NCBI GenBank assembly: GCA_016946835.1
Contig: JACVTC010000528.1
Coordinates: 1-20,418, forward strand
DNA length: 20,418 nt
Direction of reading: 5' to 3'
Source: Neocallimastix lanati (nom. inval.)
Taxonomy: Eukaryota; Neocallimastigomycota; Neocallimastigomycetes; Neocallimastigales; Neocallimastigaceae
The notes beneath the pieces are model-generated. The model was not told the origin of the DNA. It searched no databases and was given only the letters and a program-made list of their open reading frames with translations. The position numbers were made by a program, and so were the translations under genes. This document shows, in pieces, positions 8,222 to 17,400 of this stretch (position 1 is the first letter of the stretch; every line of letters begins with the position of its first letter).

Positions 8222-8870
8222 ATAAATAAAATATCTTAATAATAAGAAGAAATAAAAATTATTAATTATTGTGTTTATTCAATTTAGAATAATTTATCTT
8301 AACTAGAGTAGTGTCAAAAAAGCCCAAGGTACAATAACACGTACCATTAAATAATTTATTTAAGTTAGTTAATTTAGTTTAGTTTATTTAAAATAGTAAT
8401 TCTATTTAACTTAGTTTAGTTAGTTTAAAATACTTTAAAATTAATTTCGGAATAGTTTTAAATAGTCAAAATTAGTTTAAATAGTTTATAAAAATATTTT
8501 TGAATTGTAAATATAAAAACATTAGTATTAATAATATTTATATAATTGTAACGGAGGTGCTTCTATTGTAAAGGCGGGATGAGATATAGAAACACAGAAA
8601 GGAGAAAACTCAATAGGTTTACACTATCTGTATAAATAATTCGTTTTATTAGAAATATTTTTTATTAATTATAAAATTTAAAATAATTATTAATATTAAT
8701 CAACAAGGTAATATTTCGAATTACTTATACGTTAATTATTATTAATAAAAGCACAAAGAAAAATATTTTCATTCGTGAAGTTCGCACTATTTATACTTTT
8801 AACGGAAAAACAGTTTTAACATGTAAAAATAATTTTAAAGAAATATTTAGAAATATGTTTGTAATAATTA
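8068..8870. other. AT-rich intergenic sequence without a gene
   Basis: It contains a 40-nt A run (8180-8219), a T/A-rich region and one GC-richer patch at about 8548-8640 (CGGAGGTGCTTC, AAGGCGGGATGAG, then TATAAATAATTCG). No ORF, tRNA or LTR ends could be supported. It may be remains of an older LTR. Confidence 0.5.
8180..8219. repeat. Poly-A tract (40 nt)
   Basis: An uninterrupted A run in AT-rich DNA. No retrotransposed gene is seen next to it. Confidence 0.9.
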
Positions 8871-8923
8871 ATAATGTAAAGTTTCTAGAATATAGATTTT
8901 AATTGATGAAAATGAATCTTATC

Positions 8924-9162
8924 AAAAAAGAATAAAATAATTTATATAATAAGAATTTCTAAATTCATTTCGGTTGAATTACGAACCGAAAGAATCTTTA
9001 ACTTTCTATAATTTTATACAGAAAGAATATTCAAGAAGATATTATTAATAATTAATAAAATAATTAATAAAATAATTATTTATGCAAAATGGGTTGAGGT
9101 GTGAGTTGAACCCATGAAGTATTGGTCATGGTCAATGTAACTAACCATTGAACCAAAGTTCT
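8924..9162 (-). ncRNA. Candidate Pol III RNA with tRNA-like head, copy 2
   Basis: A minus-strand relative of 118-304. The A box is TGGTTCAATGG (complement of 9145-9155); the weaker B box is GGTTCAACTCA (complement of 9102-9112). A downstream 8-bp stem pairs 8968-8975 with 8984-8991. Compared with copy 1 (arms TATCGGTT/AACCGATA) it has TTTCGGTT/AACCGAAA, so one A-T pair is replaced by T-A. A T6 run (complement of 8924-8929) could terminate it. Cloverleaf acceptor pairing is again absent. Element 2 is inserted 15 nt upstream of the inferred first base. Confidence 0.4.
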
Positions 9163-9172
9163 AATTTTACTA

Positions 9173-9176
9173 ACTT
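9173..9176. repeat. Left target-site duplication of element 2
   Basis: ACTT directly before TGATAAG of the 5' LTR. The partner is at 17397-17400, right after the 3' LTR. Confidence 0.65.
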
Positions 9177-9677
9177 TGATAAGAATGTACTAAATAATGC
9201 ATTCTTAATTAAATCTACGATTTATTTCTAATACATTATGTGTACATTATTATTTTTGTACTTTAATAAATTTTTAAATTCAAAGATTAAAAATTAGATC
9301 AAAAATTATATTAAACTTTATAATTTTTATATTAAATCTTATATTAATAGTAATATTTTTATATATTTAAAACTTATATTAACAATATTAATAATAAATC
9401 TTATTTTTTTATTTTTATATTAATAATGAAAATTTGTATTAATAATATTTTTATATATTGATAATTAAAAATTTATATATTATATTTTAACTTTTATTAT
9501 AAAATTTTATATCGAAATGTTTTATTTTATATTGAAAAATATTTTATTTTATTAAAAACCTTTATATTAGAATAGTATTTTTATTTTTATTTGAATATTT
9601 TAACAGATTGTAATAAAAATTTTAGCCAATTAAATAAATTCTTATTAGTAATATTTTAGATATTTTTAAATAAATAA

Positions 9678-9731
<54 letters not shown>

Positions 9732-9822
9732 TTTTATTAATATTATAAATGTATTTTATTTATATTGTTATAATTAAATTTTATATAATTAATTATAAAA
9801 ATCAATTTAAATTTAATAGTTT

Positions 9823-9874
<52 letters not shown>

Positions 9875-10086
9875 AATAAAATGTAATTTAGTGGCAAGAA
9901 CAACTTTTATGCCTTGAAAAAAAGTATAAATAGTTGTAAATTTTGCTACTAATTTTTAAATATCATCAAAATAAAATAAAATAAAATAAAATAAAATAAA
10001 ATAAATTTATAAATAAAAATAATAAATAAAAAAATAAAATTTGTGTTTCTTACTTTATTTTTATTTAATTCTCTAAAACCTTAACA
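9177..10086 (+). repeat. 5' LTR of element 2
   Basis: TGATAAGAATG to CCTTAACA, 910 bp, repeated at 16487-17396. A hairpin (AAGAATG/CATTCTT) lies at its left end. A-runs of 49 (9681-9729) and 46 nt (9827-9872), a short AAAAT array and TATAAATAG (9925-9933) are inside. Confidence 0.92.
9925..9933 (+). promoter_or_regulatory. Putative TATA box in element 2 5' LTR
   Basis: TATAAATAG in a slightly GC-richer context (GTGGCAAGAACAAC upstream). The counterpart in the 3' LTR is at 17235-17243. Confidence 0.45.
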
Positions 10087-10092
10087 TTTATA

Positions 10093-10109
10093 TGGTGGAG
10101 ATATCGGGG
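10093..10109 (+). promoter_or_regulatory. Primer-binding site of element 2
   Basis: TGGTGGAGATATCGGGG, identical to element 1, 6 nt after the 5' LTR. It implies the same tRNA primer for both families. Confidence 0.8.
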
Positions 10110-10169
10110 AATTAAATAGAAATAATAGTAAATAACATAGATTTTTTTTTTAATTTTTTTTATTTTATA

Positions 10170-10531
10170 TTGATAAACAAGTAAGTCGTTAATCCTTTGA
10201 TTAACCTATGGCGCTTGTTTGATATATATAAAAAAAAAAAAAATTTTTTTTAAATAAGTAAAATTAAGATTCTAAAAAAACAAATTTTGTAAAATTATAA
10301 CAAGGAGCGGATAGAGCTCATACACAGTGTATTCTCAGATAGCAACAAATTAACTCTATTCATAGTAGGTTATTGAATAGTAGTTAATTTGGAGATTAAT
10401 TGGAAAGTAGACGAAGGTATTTGGTTACCGACCCGGTAATAATAGTTCAGCCTTCAACGTTTCAACACACGAAGGTGCGGGTACTTTCCAAGCACTGGCG
10501 AATAAGGAGCTTACGTCACCGAAGGCGTAAG
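10170..10531 (+). ncRNA. Strongly folded leader segment specific to element 2
   Basis: Several long-arm helices: AAACAAG/CTTGTTT (10175-10181, 10214-10220) enclosing GTTAATC/GATTAAC with a CTTT loop (10188-10205); TTAACT-CTATTCA with TGAATAG-T-AGTTAA (10350-10387), 13 pairs with one bulge; GGAAAGTA/TACTTTCC (10402-10409, 10482-10489) enclosing GAAGG/CCTTC (10413-10417, 10451-10455); and CTTACG/CGTAAG (10510-10515, 10526-10531) followed by a T8 run. GC content is far above the flanks. It is absent from element 1. Function unknown; a translation or packaging role is inferred from position. From 10532 to 10785 only T/A-rich sequence is seen. Confidence 0.55.
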
Positions 10532-10785
10532 ATTGTTTTTTTTATATATATTTTTTTTTTTACTTTTCTTTGTGCTAGTTATAAGGCACTTTATTATATA
10601 AAGTATCAGACTTTGGCTAACTTCGCCATTTAAATTTTTTTTATTTTTTTTTTATTACTGATACTTTATTTGTTTAATAATTCCTGTAAAAGAATCTTAA
10701 TTTACTTTGAAAATATTGTGTTTTTAGTTAATTTTTATTAGTTAATAAAAATATTATTGAATACTTTTAAAATTTTTTTTTATTC

Positions 10786-10945
10786 CGTACATAGATTATC
10801 GGATTAAGTTTATCCTACATAGTAATTGGGCTAGTGGGCTCTGAACTGCTATATTTTATATTGAATATAGTAATCGTGGCACACGCGTGGCATGACACCA
10901 TTAGGTAAGCTGCACGTCAGACAGTGTGTACTATCAGATTGTACG
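10786..10945 (+). ncRNA. Conserved structured leader RNA domain, copy 2
   Basis: Homologous to 2028-2191. The closing stem is CGTACA/TGTACG (10786-10791, 10940-10945). Hairpins: GGAT/ATCC (10801-10804, 10812-10815), CTATATT/AATATAG (10849-10855, 10864-10870) with the same 8-nt loop as copy 1, and ACC/GGT (10897-10899, 10904-10906) with a shorter loop. The CACGCGTG palindrome (10882-10889) is unchanged. Here it lies about 620 nt from the gag ATG, against about 160 nt in element 1, with the hairpin array in between. Confidence 0.75.
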
Positions 10946-11119
10946 ACAATAAAGATTATTTTTTTTTTTGTATTTAATAATTATAATTAATTAATAATTT
11001 TATTAGCTATAACAATACAATATTTATCGTTTAAAAAGAAAAATTTTTGAAAGGTGAAAATAACAAATAAAACTTTGCTTCTAAATTTATTACTACAAAT
11101 ATACTAAATTACAAAATTC

Positions 11120-11390
11120 AAGTGGTCGATAAAGATTTCGAGCTTGAAAAATATTCTATTAAGTTGTCGATAAAGATTTCGAACTTAAAATTATTCTATT
11201 AAGTTGTCGATAAAGATTTCGAACTTAAAATTATTCTATTGAGTTGTCGATAAAGATTTCGAACTTAAAAATTATTCTATCGAGTTGTCGATAAAGATTT
11301 CGAACTTAAAAATTATTCTTAATAAAGTAGTCGAAAAGAACCTCGTGCTTTATAATTTCTACTAAGTTGTCGATAAAGATTTCGAGCTTA
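11120..11390 (+). repeat. Seven-unit tandem hairpin array in element 2 leader
   Basis: Units start near 11120, 11161, 11201, 11241, 11282, 11324 and 11364 (period 40-42 bp). A typical unit pairs AAGTT with AACTT and CGA with TCG, with a two-base GT bulge and an 8-nt loop TAAAGATT. A spacer of about 14 nt (TAAAATTATTCTAT-like) separates units. Unit 6 changes both arms (AAAGTA with TGCTTT) yet still pairs. No ATG occurs between the RNA domain and the gag start. It may bind protein or slow scanning; the role is unknown. Confidence 0.85.
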
Positions 11391-11564
11391 TATCTACTAA
11401 AGAAAGCAAATAAAATTATTATTTTCAAAAGTTACTAAAATATATTGTTTTAAAAATTGATTCGATATTAAATTACCTATTAAATTATATTTTTAAAGTT
11501 GTATTTCCAAATTTATTCTTATTTAATCACCTCATTAATATACAACAAGAAATATTTAAACAAA

Positions 11565-12470
11565 ATGTCCAAGGAAACAACTTTGAGCTTTAAAGAATTG
11601 AAAAAAGAATTAAGAGATATTGTGAAACTTAGCAAGGACAATTTAGATATTAAGTCCTGGGCTACTGAATTAAAACTTTGGATCAAGATACAAGGTATTA
11701 CAGATCCAGAAACAATATTTAATGCTTGTTTACTTACCAGCTCTGGTGAAGTACAACGCGTTATTGAAGATTTGGGAGAAGATAGTGATGATGAAAGTGA
11801 TGATTCATCAGATGAAGAAGAAGATGATGAAGAAGAAAATGTTGATGATGATAAATTTCCTTCTCTTGAAAAAATTATTTCAAGTCTTGAAAATTTTTAC
11901 GGTATTAAAGAAGACCAAAATTTACTTCTTAAAGAACTTCGTGCAATGCGAATTAAAAGAAACGAAAAGATTAAAGACTTTAATGTAAGATATAGAACTT
12001 TGTACACTAAACTTGATAAAAAGAGAAGAAAGCGCATTGGTGTACTAGATTATATTGATTCTATTCAAAATAATTATGAAGCCTGGAAGAAATTATCCCT
12101 TAAAGATGATATAAGTATGGAGAAAGCTTTCAAAATTGCCGAGAAAGTAGATAGACTTTCTGTAAGGAACAATAATATTAATACCTATAATGTTAATAAT
12201 TCCCAGCATAATCAAAATAATCAAAACAGTACTACTTCAAGACTTTATCCTAAAAGAAGAAACGAAACTTTCCAAACAAGTCAAACAAATAATAAACTGA
12301 AACCTCAAGATATTATAGAAGAATCAACCCAGAAAATGAGAAATTTATCTGTTAAAACTTGTTTCTTCTGTAAGGAAGAAGGTCATTACTCATACTATTG
12401 CCCTCAATTAAATAAGATTATGGAAAAAAATAAAAAAGAAATATATTCCAAAAAGTCTTTAAACTTCTAA
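11565..12470 (+). CDS. gag: Gag polyprotein of element 2
   Basis: 301 residues from the ATG at 11565. This is the first ATG after the hairpin array and has A at -3. It begins MSKETTLSFKELKKELRD, matching the element 1 Gag; the open frame upstream has no ATG and is not conserved. The gag-like region is followed by a long Asp/Glu tract (about residues 67-95) and the conserved KDFNVRYRTLYTKLDKKRR block. A CCHC knuckle lies at C266, C269, H274 and C279. The gene ends in the slip site 12458-12464. It should form the particle and recruit RNA. Confidence 0.92.
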   Translation: MSKETTLSFKELKKELRDIVKLSKDNLDIKSWATELKLWIKIQGITDPETIFNACLLTSSGEVQRVIEDLGEDSDDESDDSSDEEEDDEEENVDDDKFPSLEKIISSLENFYGIKEDQNLLLKELRAMRIKRNEKIKDFNVRYRTLYTKLDKKRRKRIGVLDYIDSIQNNYEAWKKLSLKDDISMEKAFKIAEKVDRLSVRNNNINTYNVNNSQHNQNNQNSTTSRLYPKRRNETFQTSQTNNKLKPQDIIEESTQKMRNLSVKTCFFCKEEGHYSYYCPQLNKIMEKNKKEIYSKKSLNF

Positions 12471-12510
12471 ATGGGAGCAGAAGCACTCCCAATGACAAAA
12501 CAATAGCTTC
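12458..12510 (+). promoter_or_regulatory. -1 frameshift signal with H-type pseudoknot, element 2
   Basis: T-TTA-AAC (12458-12464) in the gag frame, 8-nt spacer, stem GGGAG (12473-12477) with CTCCC (12486-12490). Loop GAAGC (12480-12484) pairs with GCTTC (12506-12510) after a 15-nt linker. Spacings equal those of element 1 exactly, although spacer and linker sequences differ. Confidence 0.9.
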
Positions 12511-15500
12511 ATTAAATAATTTACAAAATAATACTTTTACCAAGAATACCCCAATTGATAATAATTCCTTTAATAAAGAATCTGAAGAATCTGATTTTAG
12601 TGACACAACTGAAAGTGAGGATAATATCATTATAAATGCTATAAAAAGAAAAATGAATGATAATAACAGCGAAAAGGAAGAAAATAATTCCAAGAAAGTA
12701 CATAAAAGTTTAAAAGATAATCCACGTCCTTTCGCAACTCCTGCTTTAAGAAAGAAGAAAGAAAATGAGCTACATAATAAACCAAATAAAGTTTATAAAA
12801 ATCAAATACTTCCTTCAATTTTAACTCAACCAAATATTAACAAAGAAAAACAAAAAGAAAAGGAATTAAGAAATATAACAAGAGTAAGAGAAAGTAAAGA
12901 AGAAAACAACAATTATTCATCAAAAGGAAAGAAAAAAGTTGAATCTGAAGATATACTTGTAATCGATAATGAAATAGAAGATATAGAAATGAATAAAGAT
13001 AATCAACAAAATAAAACTAATACTTTGGAAAAATTAATTTCAACAAAAACTAAAGAAACTAATAATGAAAATACTCAGTTAGTAAAAAGGAATATCAAAA
13101 TGATGAATAATAAAGAACCTTACAATATTATGGATGATTTAAATAATCTTAAATCCAGTATTACGATAGGTCAACTCTTGAATGCATGTCCGAAAATTCG
13201 TTCACAATTAACTCAAGGTTTAAAGTTAGAAAAATCTAAAATAATTGGAACTGTAGACAATGTAATAGCACGAACTTTATTAGTGAATAACTATGATCAT
13301 AGCTACATAAGTAAAAGTAATGAAGTAGCCGAAGAAGACTTAGCAATGGTTGATGCAAGTGTTGACGGAGTACTAGGAAAACTTTTAATTGATTCTTGTA
13401 GTAACCTAAGCATCGTTACTAAGCAGTATTTTGATAAATTACCTGGTGAATATGAAACAGTTGGAAAAAGTCGTGGAAGAATCCAACTAGCAACACAAGA
13501 TGAAGAATACTCGGAAGGAATTATTGTTCGATTACCAGTAAAAATTAATAATTATGAATTTAATGCGGACTTTAGAATTATTGAGAAAGAAGACTCTTTT
13601 TATGATATGTTAATAAACTTTAAAACTCAAATCGATCATTGTTTATTTATTCATCCGACCTTAAACAGTTTATGTAAACTTTTGTCAGAAAGTGAATACG
13701 AAGAAATAGCTAAAATAAATAATCAATATTATGATGAAGAAAGTAAAATTTGCACTATTAGAAAAGTTAAAGAAACGAATAATGAAAAGGAAATTATAAA
13801 GGAATTAACTCCAATGGAATTTATTGAGAGTGATGAATTTTTAAGTACCTTAAATAAAGATTATAAAGAACAAATTATTAAAATTCTCAAAGAAATGATT
13901 GACATAGTTGCCACTTCAACAGAAGAACTAACTCCTTCTAAACTTTCACCACATAAGATCCGTTTGAAAGCAAATGCAAAGCCAGTAAAATTAAGAAGTT
14001 ATAGGTTAACTAAATTAAAATCAGATATCTTAAAAGAAGAACTTACAAAGCTTATTAAGAAAGGATTGATAGAACCATCCTGTTCAGAATGGTCATCTCC
14101 AGTAGTACTCATTCTAAAACACAATGGAAAGTGGCGCTTGTGTATTGACTACCGAAAAGTCAATGATATGACAGAAAAAGATTCTTATTCAGTTCCATAT
14201 ATAGATGAAATTTTTGATAGTCTCGGAGGATCTAAAATATTTACAACTCTTGATTTATTTTCTGGTTTTCACCAAATCTTAATGGATGAAGAAAGCGTTG
14301 AAGTAACCACTTTCACTACTAAGTTTGGAAATTATCAATTTAAGGTTATGCCTTTTGGACTTACTGGAGCTCCCTCAACCTTCCAAAGAGAAATGAATAA
14401 AATTTTATTCCCTTTTATTGGTGAATTTGTTTATGTATTTATTGATGATGTTTTGATCTATTCAAAAAGTATCGAAGAACATTTAATTCATATTAAACAA
14501 GTATTAGAAGTATTTAAAGAAAACAAGTTAAAAATTAATATTGAAAAGTGCCATTTTCTTCAAACTGAAGTTGATGTATTAGGTCACAAACTTACTACTA
14601 AAGGATTAAGTCCCATGGAAAGTAAAATAACAGCTATTAAGAAGTGGGAAGCCCCTTCATCAATTCATGAATTAAGATCATTTCTAGGAGCAATAGGGTA
14701 TTATCGTGACTTTATCCCTAAATATGCTCAAATTACCTCACCTTTATGTAAATTATTGAAAAAGAATACTAAATATGAATGGAATAAAGAACAACAAGAA
14801 AGCTTTGAACTCCTAAAAGAAAAATTAATCAATGCACCTATTCTAAAATTTCCGTCATTTGACAAACCTTTTATCATTAGAACTGATGCTTCGTATAATG
14901 GAATTGGTGGAGTTCTTTTACAAAAAGAAGAAGAAACCGGTAAGGAGCATCCAATACACTTTATAAGTAGAAGTTTGAAGAAAACTGAAAAGAATTATGG
15001 TATCACAGATTTGGAAGGAACAGCTTTATTTTACTGTATGACTAAATTTAAATCTTATATTGAAGGAAATCCATTACCTACAACTATTTACACAGATCAT
15101 AAACCATTAGTTGGTTTATTTAAGAATAAAGAACCTTTGAATGCAAGGCAAACAAGATGGTGTCTAACCGCTAGTATGCTTGGAATTAATATAAAATATG
15201 AATCAGGCAAAAAGAATGTGTTAGCTGATGCTCTTTCAAGAATGAAAAGTAAGGAAGAGAGAAAGATATTATTAACAAAAATTACTAATGGAAATAATGA
15301 AGAATTATTATCTAAGGTTATAAAGGAATTTATTAATGAAAAGTTTACTGTTATTGATGGTGAAGATTACTTTATCGACAATGGAAATTATAGAAAATTA
15401 ATAACGGACGAAAATGAAAGGTTTAAATTAATTTTAGAAGCTCATAATATTGGCCACGAAGGATATTACAAAACATATCAAAGACTTAAGAAAAACTTTT

Positions 15501-16468
15501 ATTGGAATCATATGATTAAAGATATCAAAAGAATTGTTAGTAATTGTGAAAAATGCCAGTTAAATCGTCCTCAACCATATCCAGAACCAACCGAAAACCA
15601 TCCAACTAAAGTGGAGGGTCCCTTTGTGCATTTAGGATTAGATATTATAGGACCGTTACCAAAAACAAGAAATAATAATCAATATATTATAGTAACTGTT
15701 GATTACTTTACCAAATGGGTTGAAGCCGAACCCACTGAAAACATAACTTCCTCTGATATAATTAAATTTTTAATAAACGTTTTTGCAAGACATGGTGTGC
15801 CTCAAGTTATTACTACAGATAATGGAGTCCAATTCACTTCTGATATGACTAAAATCTTTCTTGATCTTTATGATGTTTATGTAAAATTCATAGCTACCTA
15901 TCACCCTGAATCCAATGGTCTCACTGAAAACCGAAATAAAGAAATTGGAAAATTACTTCGTTTATTAGGAAGGAAAAATCAAGATTGGGATGAAGTTTTA
16001 CCTTCTGCTTTATGGGCACTTCGAACTACCAAAAACACAGCTACCGGACATTCTAGTTTTGAATTAGTATATGGAAGAGAAGACCAACAGCCTTATGATA
16101 TAGCCATAAGAACAATTGAAAATGCAGGTAAATCGTATGATGAAATTTTAATGGAAAAATTTGTTCGTCATTATCAATGGACTAGAGAAGCATGCGAAAA
16201 TGTGAAGAATGCTAACAAGTATTGGGCAACAAGACGAGAAGAACAAATAAGTATGAAAAAAGGAAAAGAATTAAAAGCTGGTGATCTTGTTCTTGTTAGA
16301 AACTTTAGCCGCACTAAGCTAGAACCATATTACAATGGACCATTTAAAATTTTAAAAATTCAATTCAACACGGCAACCTTAATCGATCAGAAAACTGGGA
16401 AACAACTCGATAGGAATGTTCATTTTAAAAATTTAGTAAAGTTTAACTCCGCTTACAGAGAAGCTTGA
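12464..16468 (+). CDS. pol: Pol polyprotein of element 2 (by -1 frameshift), intact
   Basis: Taken from the re-read C of the slip site, 1334 residues. The first in-frame ATG (12653) is not conserved in element 1, so Gag-Pol fusion is favoured. Domains in order: charged linker; protease with D310-S-C; RT with HNGKWRLCIDYRKVN and FIDD (D661, D662); RNase H (D808 in RTDAS, later TDHKPL); integrase zinc site H994, H998, C1028, C1031; catalytic D1060, D1119, E1155 (DD35E); then a GPF motif at about 1292-1294 and a short tail. No chromodomain is seen. All catalytic residues of RT, RNase H and integrase are present, so the protein could support reverse transcription and integration. Element 1 Pol matches it closely throughout. 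Confidence 0.94.
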   Translation, partial: LLNGSRSTPNDKTIASLNNLQNNTFTKNTPIDNNSFNKESEESDFSDTTESEDNIIINAIKRKMNDNNSEKEENNSKKVHKSLKDNPRPFATPALRKKKENELHNKPNKVYKNQILPSILTQPNINKEKQKEKELRNITRVRESKEENNNYSSKGKKKVESEDILVIDNEIEDIEMNKDNQQNKTNTLEKLISTKTKETNNENTQLVKRNIKMMNNKEPYNIMDDLNNLKSSITIGQLLNACPKIRSQLTQGLKLEKSKIIGTVDNVIARTLLVNNYDHSYISKSNEVAEEDLAMVDASVDGVLGKLLIDSCSNLSIVTKQYFDKLPGEYETVGKSRGRIQLATQDEEYSEGIIVRLPVKINNYEFNADFRIIEKEDSFYDMLINFKTQIDHCLFIHPTLNSLCKLLSESEYEEIAKINNQYYDEESKICTIRKVKETNNEKEIIKELTPMEFIESDEFLSTLNKDYKEQIIKILKEMIDIVATSTEELTPSKLSPHKIRLKANAKPVKLRSYRLTKLKSDILKEELTKLIKKGLIEPSCSEWSSPVVLILKHNGKWRLCIDYRKVNDMTEKDSYSVPYIDEIFDSLGGSKIFTTLDLFSGFHQILMDEESVEVTTFTTKFGNYQFKVMPFGLTGAPSTFQREMNKILFPFIGEFVYVFIDDVLIYSKSIEEHLIHIKQVLEVFKENKLKINIEKCHFLQTEVDVLGHKLTTKGLSPMESKITAIKKWEAPSSIHELRSFLGAIGYYRDFIPKYAQITSPLCKLLKKNTKYEWNKEQQESFELLKEKLINAPILKFPSFDKPFIIRTDASYNGIGGVLLQKEEETGKEHPIHFISRSLKKTEKNYGITDLEGTALFYCMTKFKSYIEGNPLPTTIYTDHKPLVGLFKNKEPLNARQTRWCLTASMLGINIKYESGKKNVLADALSRMKSKEERKILLTKITNGNNEELLSKVIKEFINEKFTVIDGEDYFIDNGNYRKLITDENERFKLILEAHNIGHEGYYKTYQRLKKNFYWNHMIKDIKRIVSNCEKCQLNRPQPYPEPTENHPTKVEGPFVHLGLDIIGPLPKTRNNNQYIIVTVDYFTKWVEAEPTENITSSDIIKFLINVFARHGVPQVITTDNGVQFTSDMTKIFLDLYDVYVKFIATYHPESNGLTENRNKEIGKLLRLLGRKNQDWDEVLPSALWALRTTKNTATGHSSFELVYGREDQQPYDIAIRTIENAGKSYDEILMEKFVRHYQWTREACENVKNANKYWATRREEQISMKKGKELKAGDLVLVRNFSRTKLEPYYNGPFKILKIQFNTATLIDQKTGKQLDRNVHFKNLVKFNSAYREA

Positions 16469-16473
16469 GTCTT

Positions 16474-16486
16474 CGTCGGGGCATCT
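16474..16486 (+). promoter_or_regulatory. Polypurine-tract region of element 2
   Basis: CGTCGGGGCATCT immediately before the 3' LTR, sharing GGGGCATCT and the preceding GCTTGAGTCTT with element 1. Confidence 0.65.
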
Positions 16487-16987
16487 TGATAAGAATGTAC
16501 TAAATAATGCATTCTTAATTAAATCTACGATTTATTTCTAATACATTATGTGTACATTATTATTTTTGTACTTTAATAAATTTTTAAATTCAAAGATTAA
16601 AAATTAGATCAAAAATTATATTAAACTTTATAATTTTTATATTAAATCTTATATTAATAGTAATATTTTTATATATTTAAAACTTATATTAACAATATTA
16701 ATAATAAATCTTATTTTTTTATTTTTATATTAATAATGAAAATTTGTATTAATAATATTTTTATATATTGATAATTAAAAATTTATATATTATATTTTAA
16801 CTTTTATTATAAAATTTTATATCGAAATGTTTTATTTTATATTGAAAAATATTTTATTTTATTAAAAACCTTTATATTAGAATAGTATTTTTATTTTTAT
16901 TTGAATATTTTAACAGATTGTAATAAAAATTTTAGCCAATTAAATAAATTCTTATTAGTAATATTTTAGATATTTTTAAATAAATAA

Positions 16988-17041
<54 letters not shown>

Positions 17042-17132
17042 TTTTATTAATATTATAAATGTATTTTATTTATATTGTTATAATTAAATTTTATATAATT
17101 AATTATAAAAATCAATTTAAATTTAATAGTTT

Positions 17133-17184
<52 letters not shown>

Positions 17185-17396
17185 AATAAAATGTAATTTA
17201 GTGGCAAGAACAACTTTTATGCCTTGAAAAAAAGTATAAATAGTTGTAAATTTTGCTACTAATTTTTAAATATCATCAAAATAAAATAAAATAAAATAAA
17301 ATAAAATAAAATAAATTTATAAATAAAAATAATAAATAAAAAAATAAAATTTGTGTTTCTTACTTTATTTTTATTTAATTCTCTAAAACCTTAACA
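16487..17396 (+). repeat. 3' LTR of element 2
   Basis: I see no difference from 9177-10086, including A-runs of 49 (16991-17039) and 46 nt (17137-17182). It is followed by ACTT. Confidence 0.92.
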
Positions 17397-17400
17397 ACTT
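17397..17400. repeat. Right target-site duplication of element 2
   Basis: ACTT, matching 9173-9176. It lies exactly between the element 2 LTR and the TGAT start of the element 3 LTR. Confidence 0.65.

Larger units (their letters stand above)
9177..17396 (+). mobile_element. Element 2: complete Ty3/gypsy LTR retrotransposon, probably autonomous
   Basis: An 8.2-kb element with 910-bp LTRs in which I see no differences by eye, an intact gag and an intact pol through the integrase C-terminus, a PBS, a PPT and an ACTT duplication. Gag and Pol are homologous to element 1, but the LTR and most of the leader are not. The leader is long (about 1.45 kb), with a folded segment, the shared 160-nt RNA domain and a tandem hairpin array. 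It is likely very recent and possibly active. Confidence 0.93.

Noticed and set aside
10400-10633. 77-codon open frame in the element 2 leader
   Set aside because: It starts with TTG, lies in the folded leader RNA, ends in a T-run-derived hydrophobic stretch and has no homologue in element 1.
11120-11390. CRISPR array
   Set aside because: Spacers are nearly identical, the host is eukaryotic and no cas gene is present; it is a tandem hairpin repeat.
11499-11564. N-terminal extension of element 2 Gag
   Set aside because: The frame is open but begins with TTG. The first ATG is 11565, where similarity to element 1 Gag starts.
12653-12655. Independent ATG start for element 2 pol
   Set aside because: It is not conserved in element 1 and lies far inside an open -1 frame that begins at the slip site.
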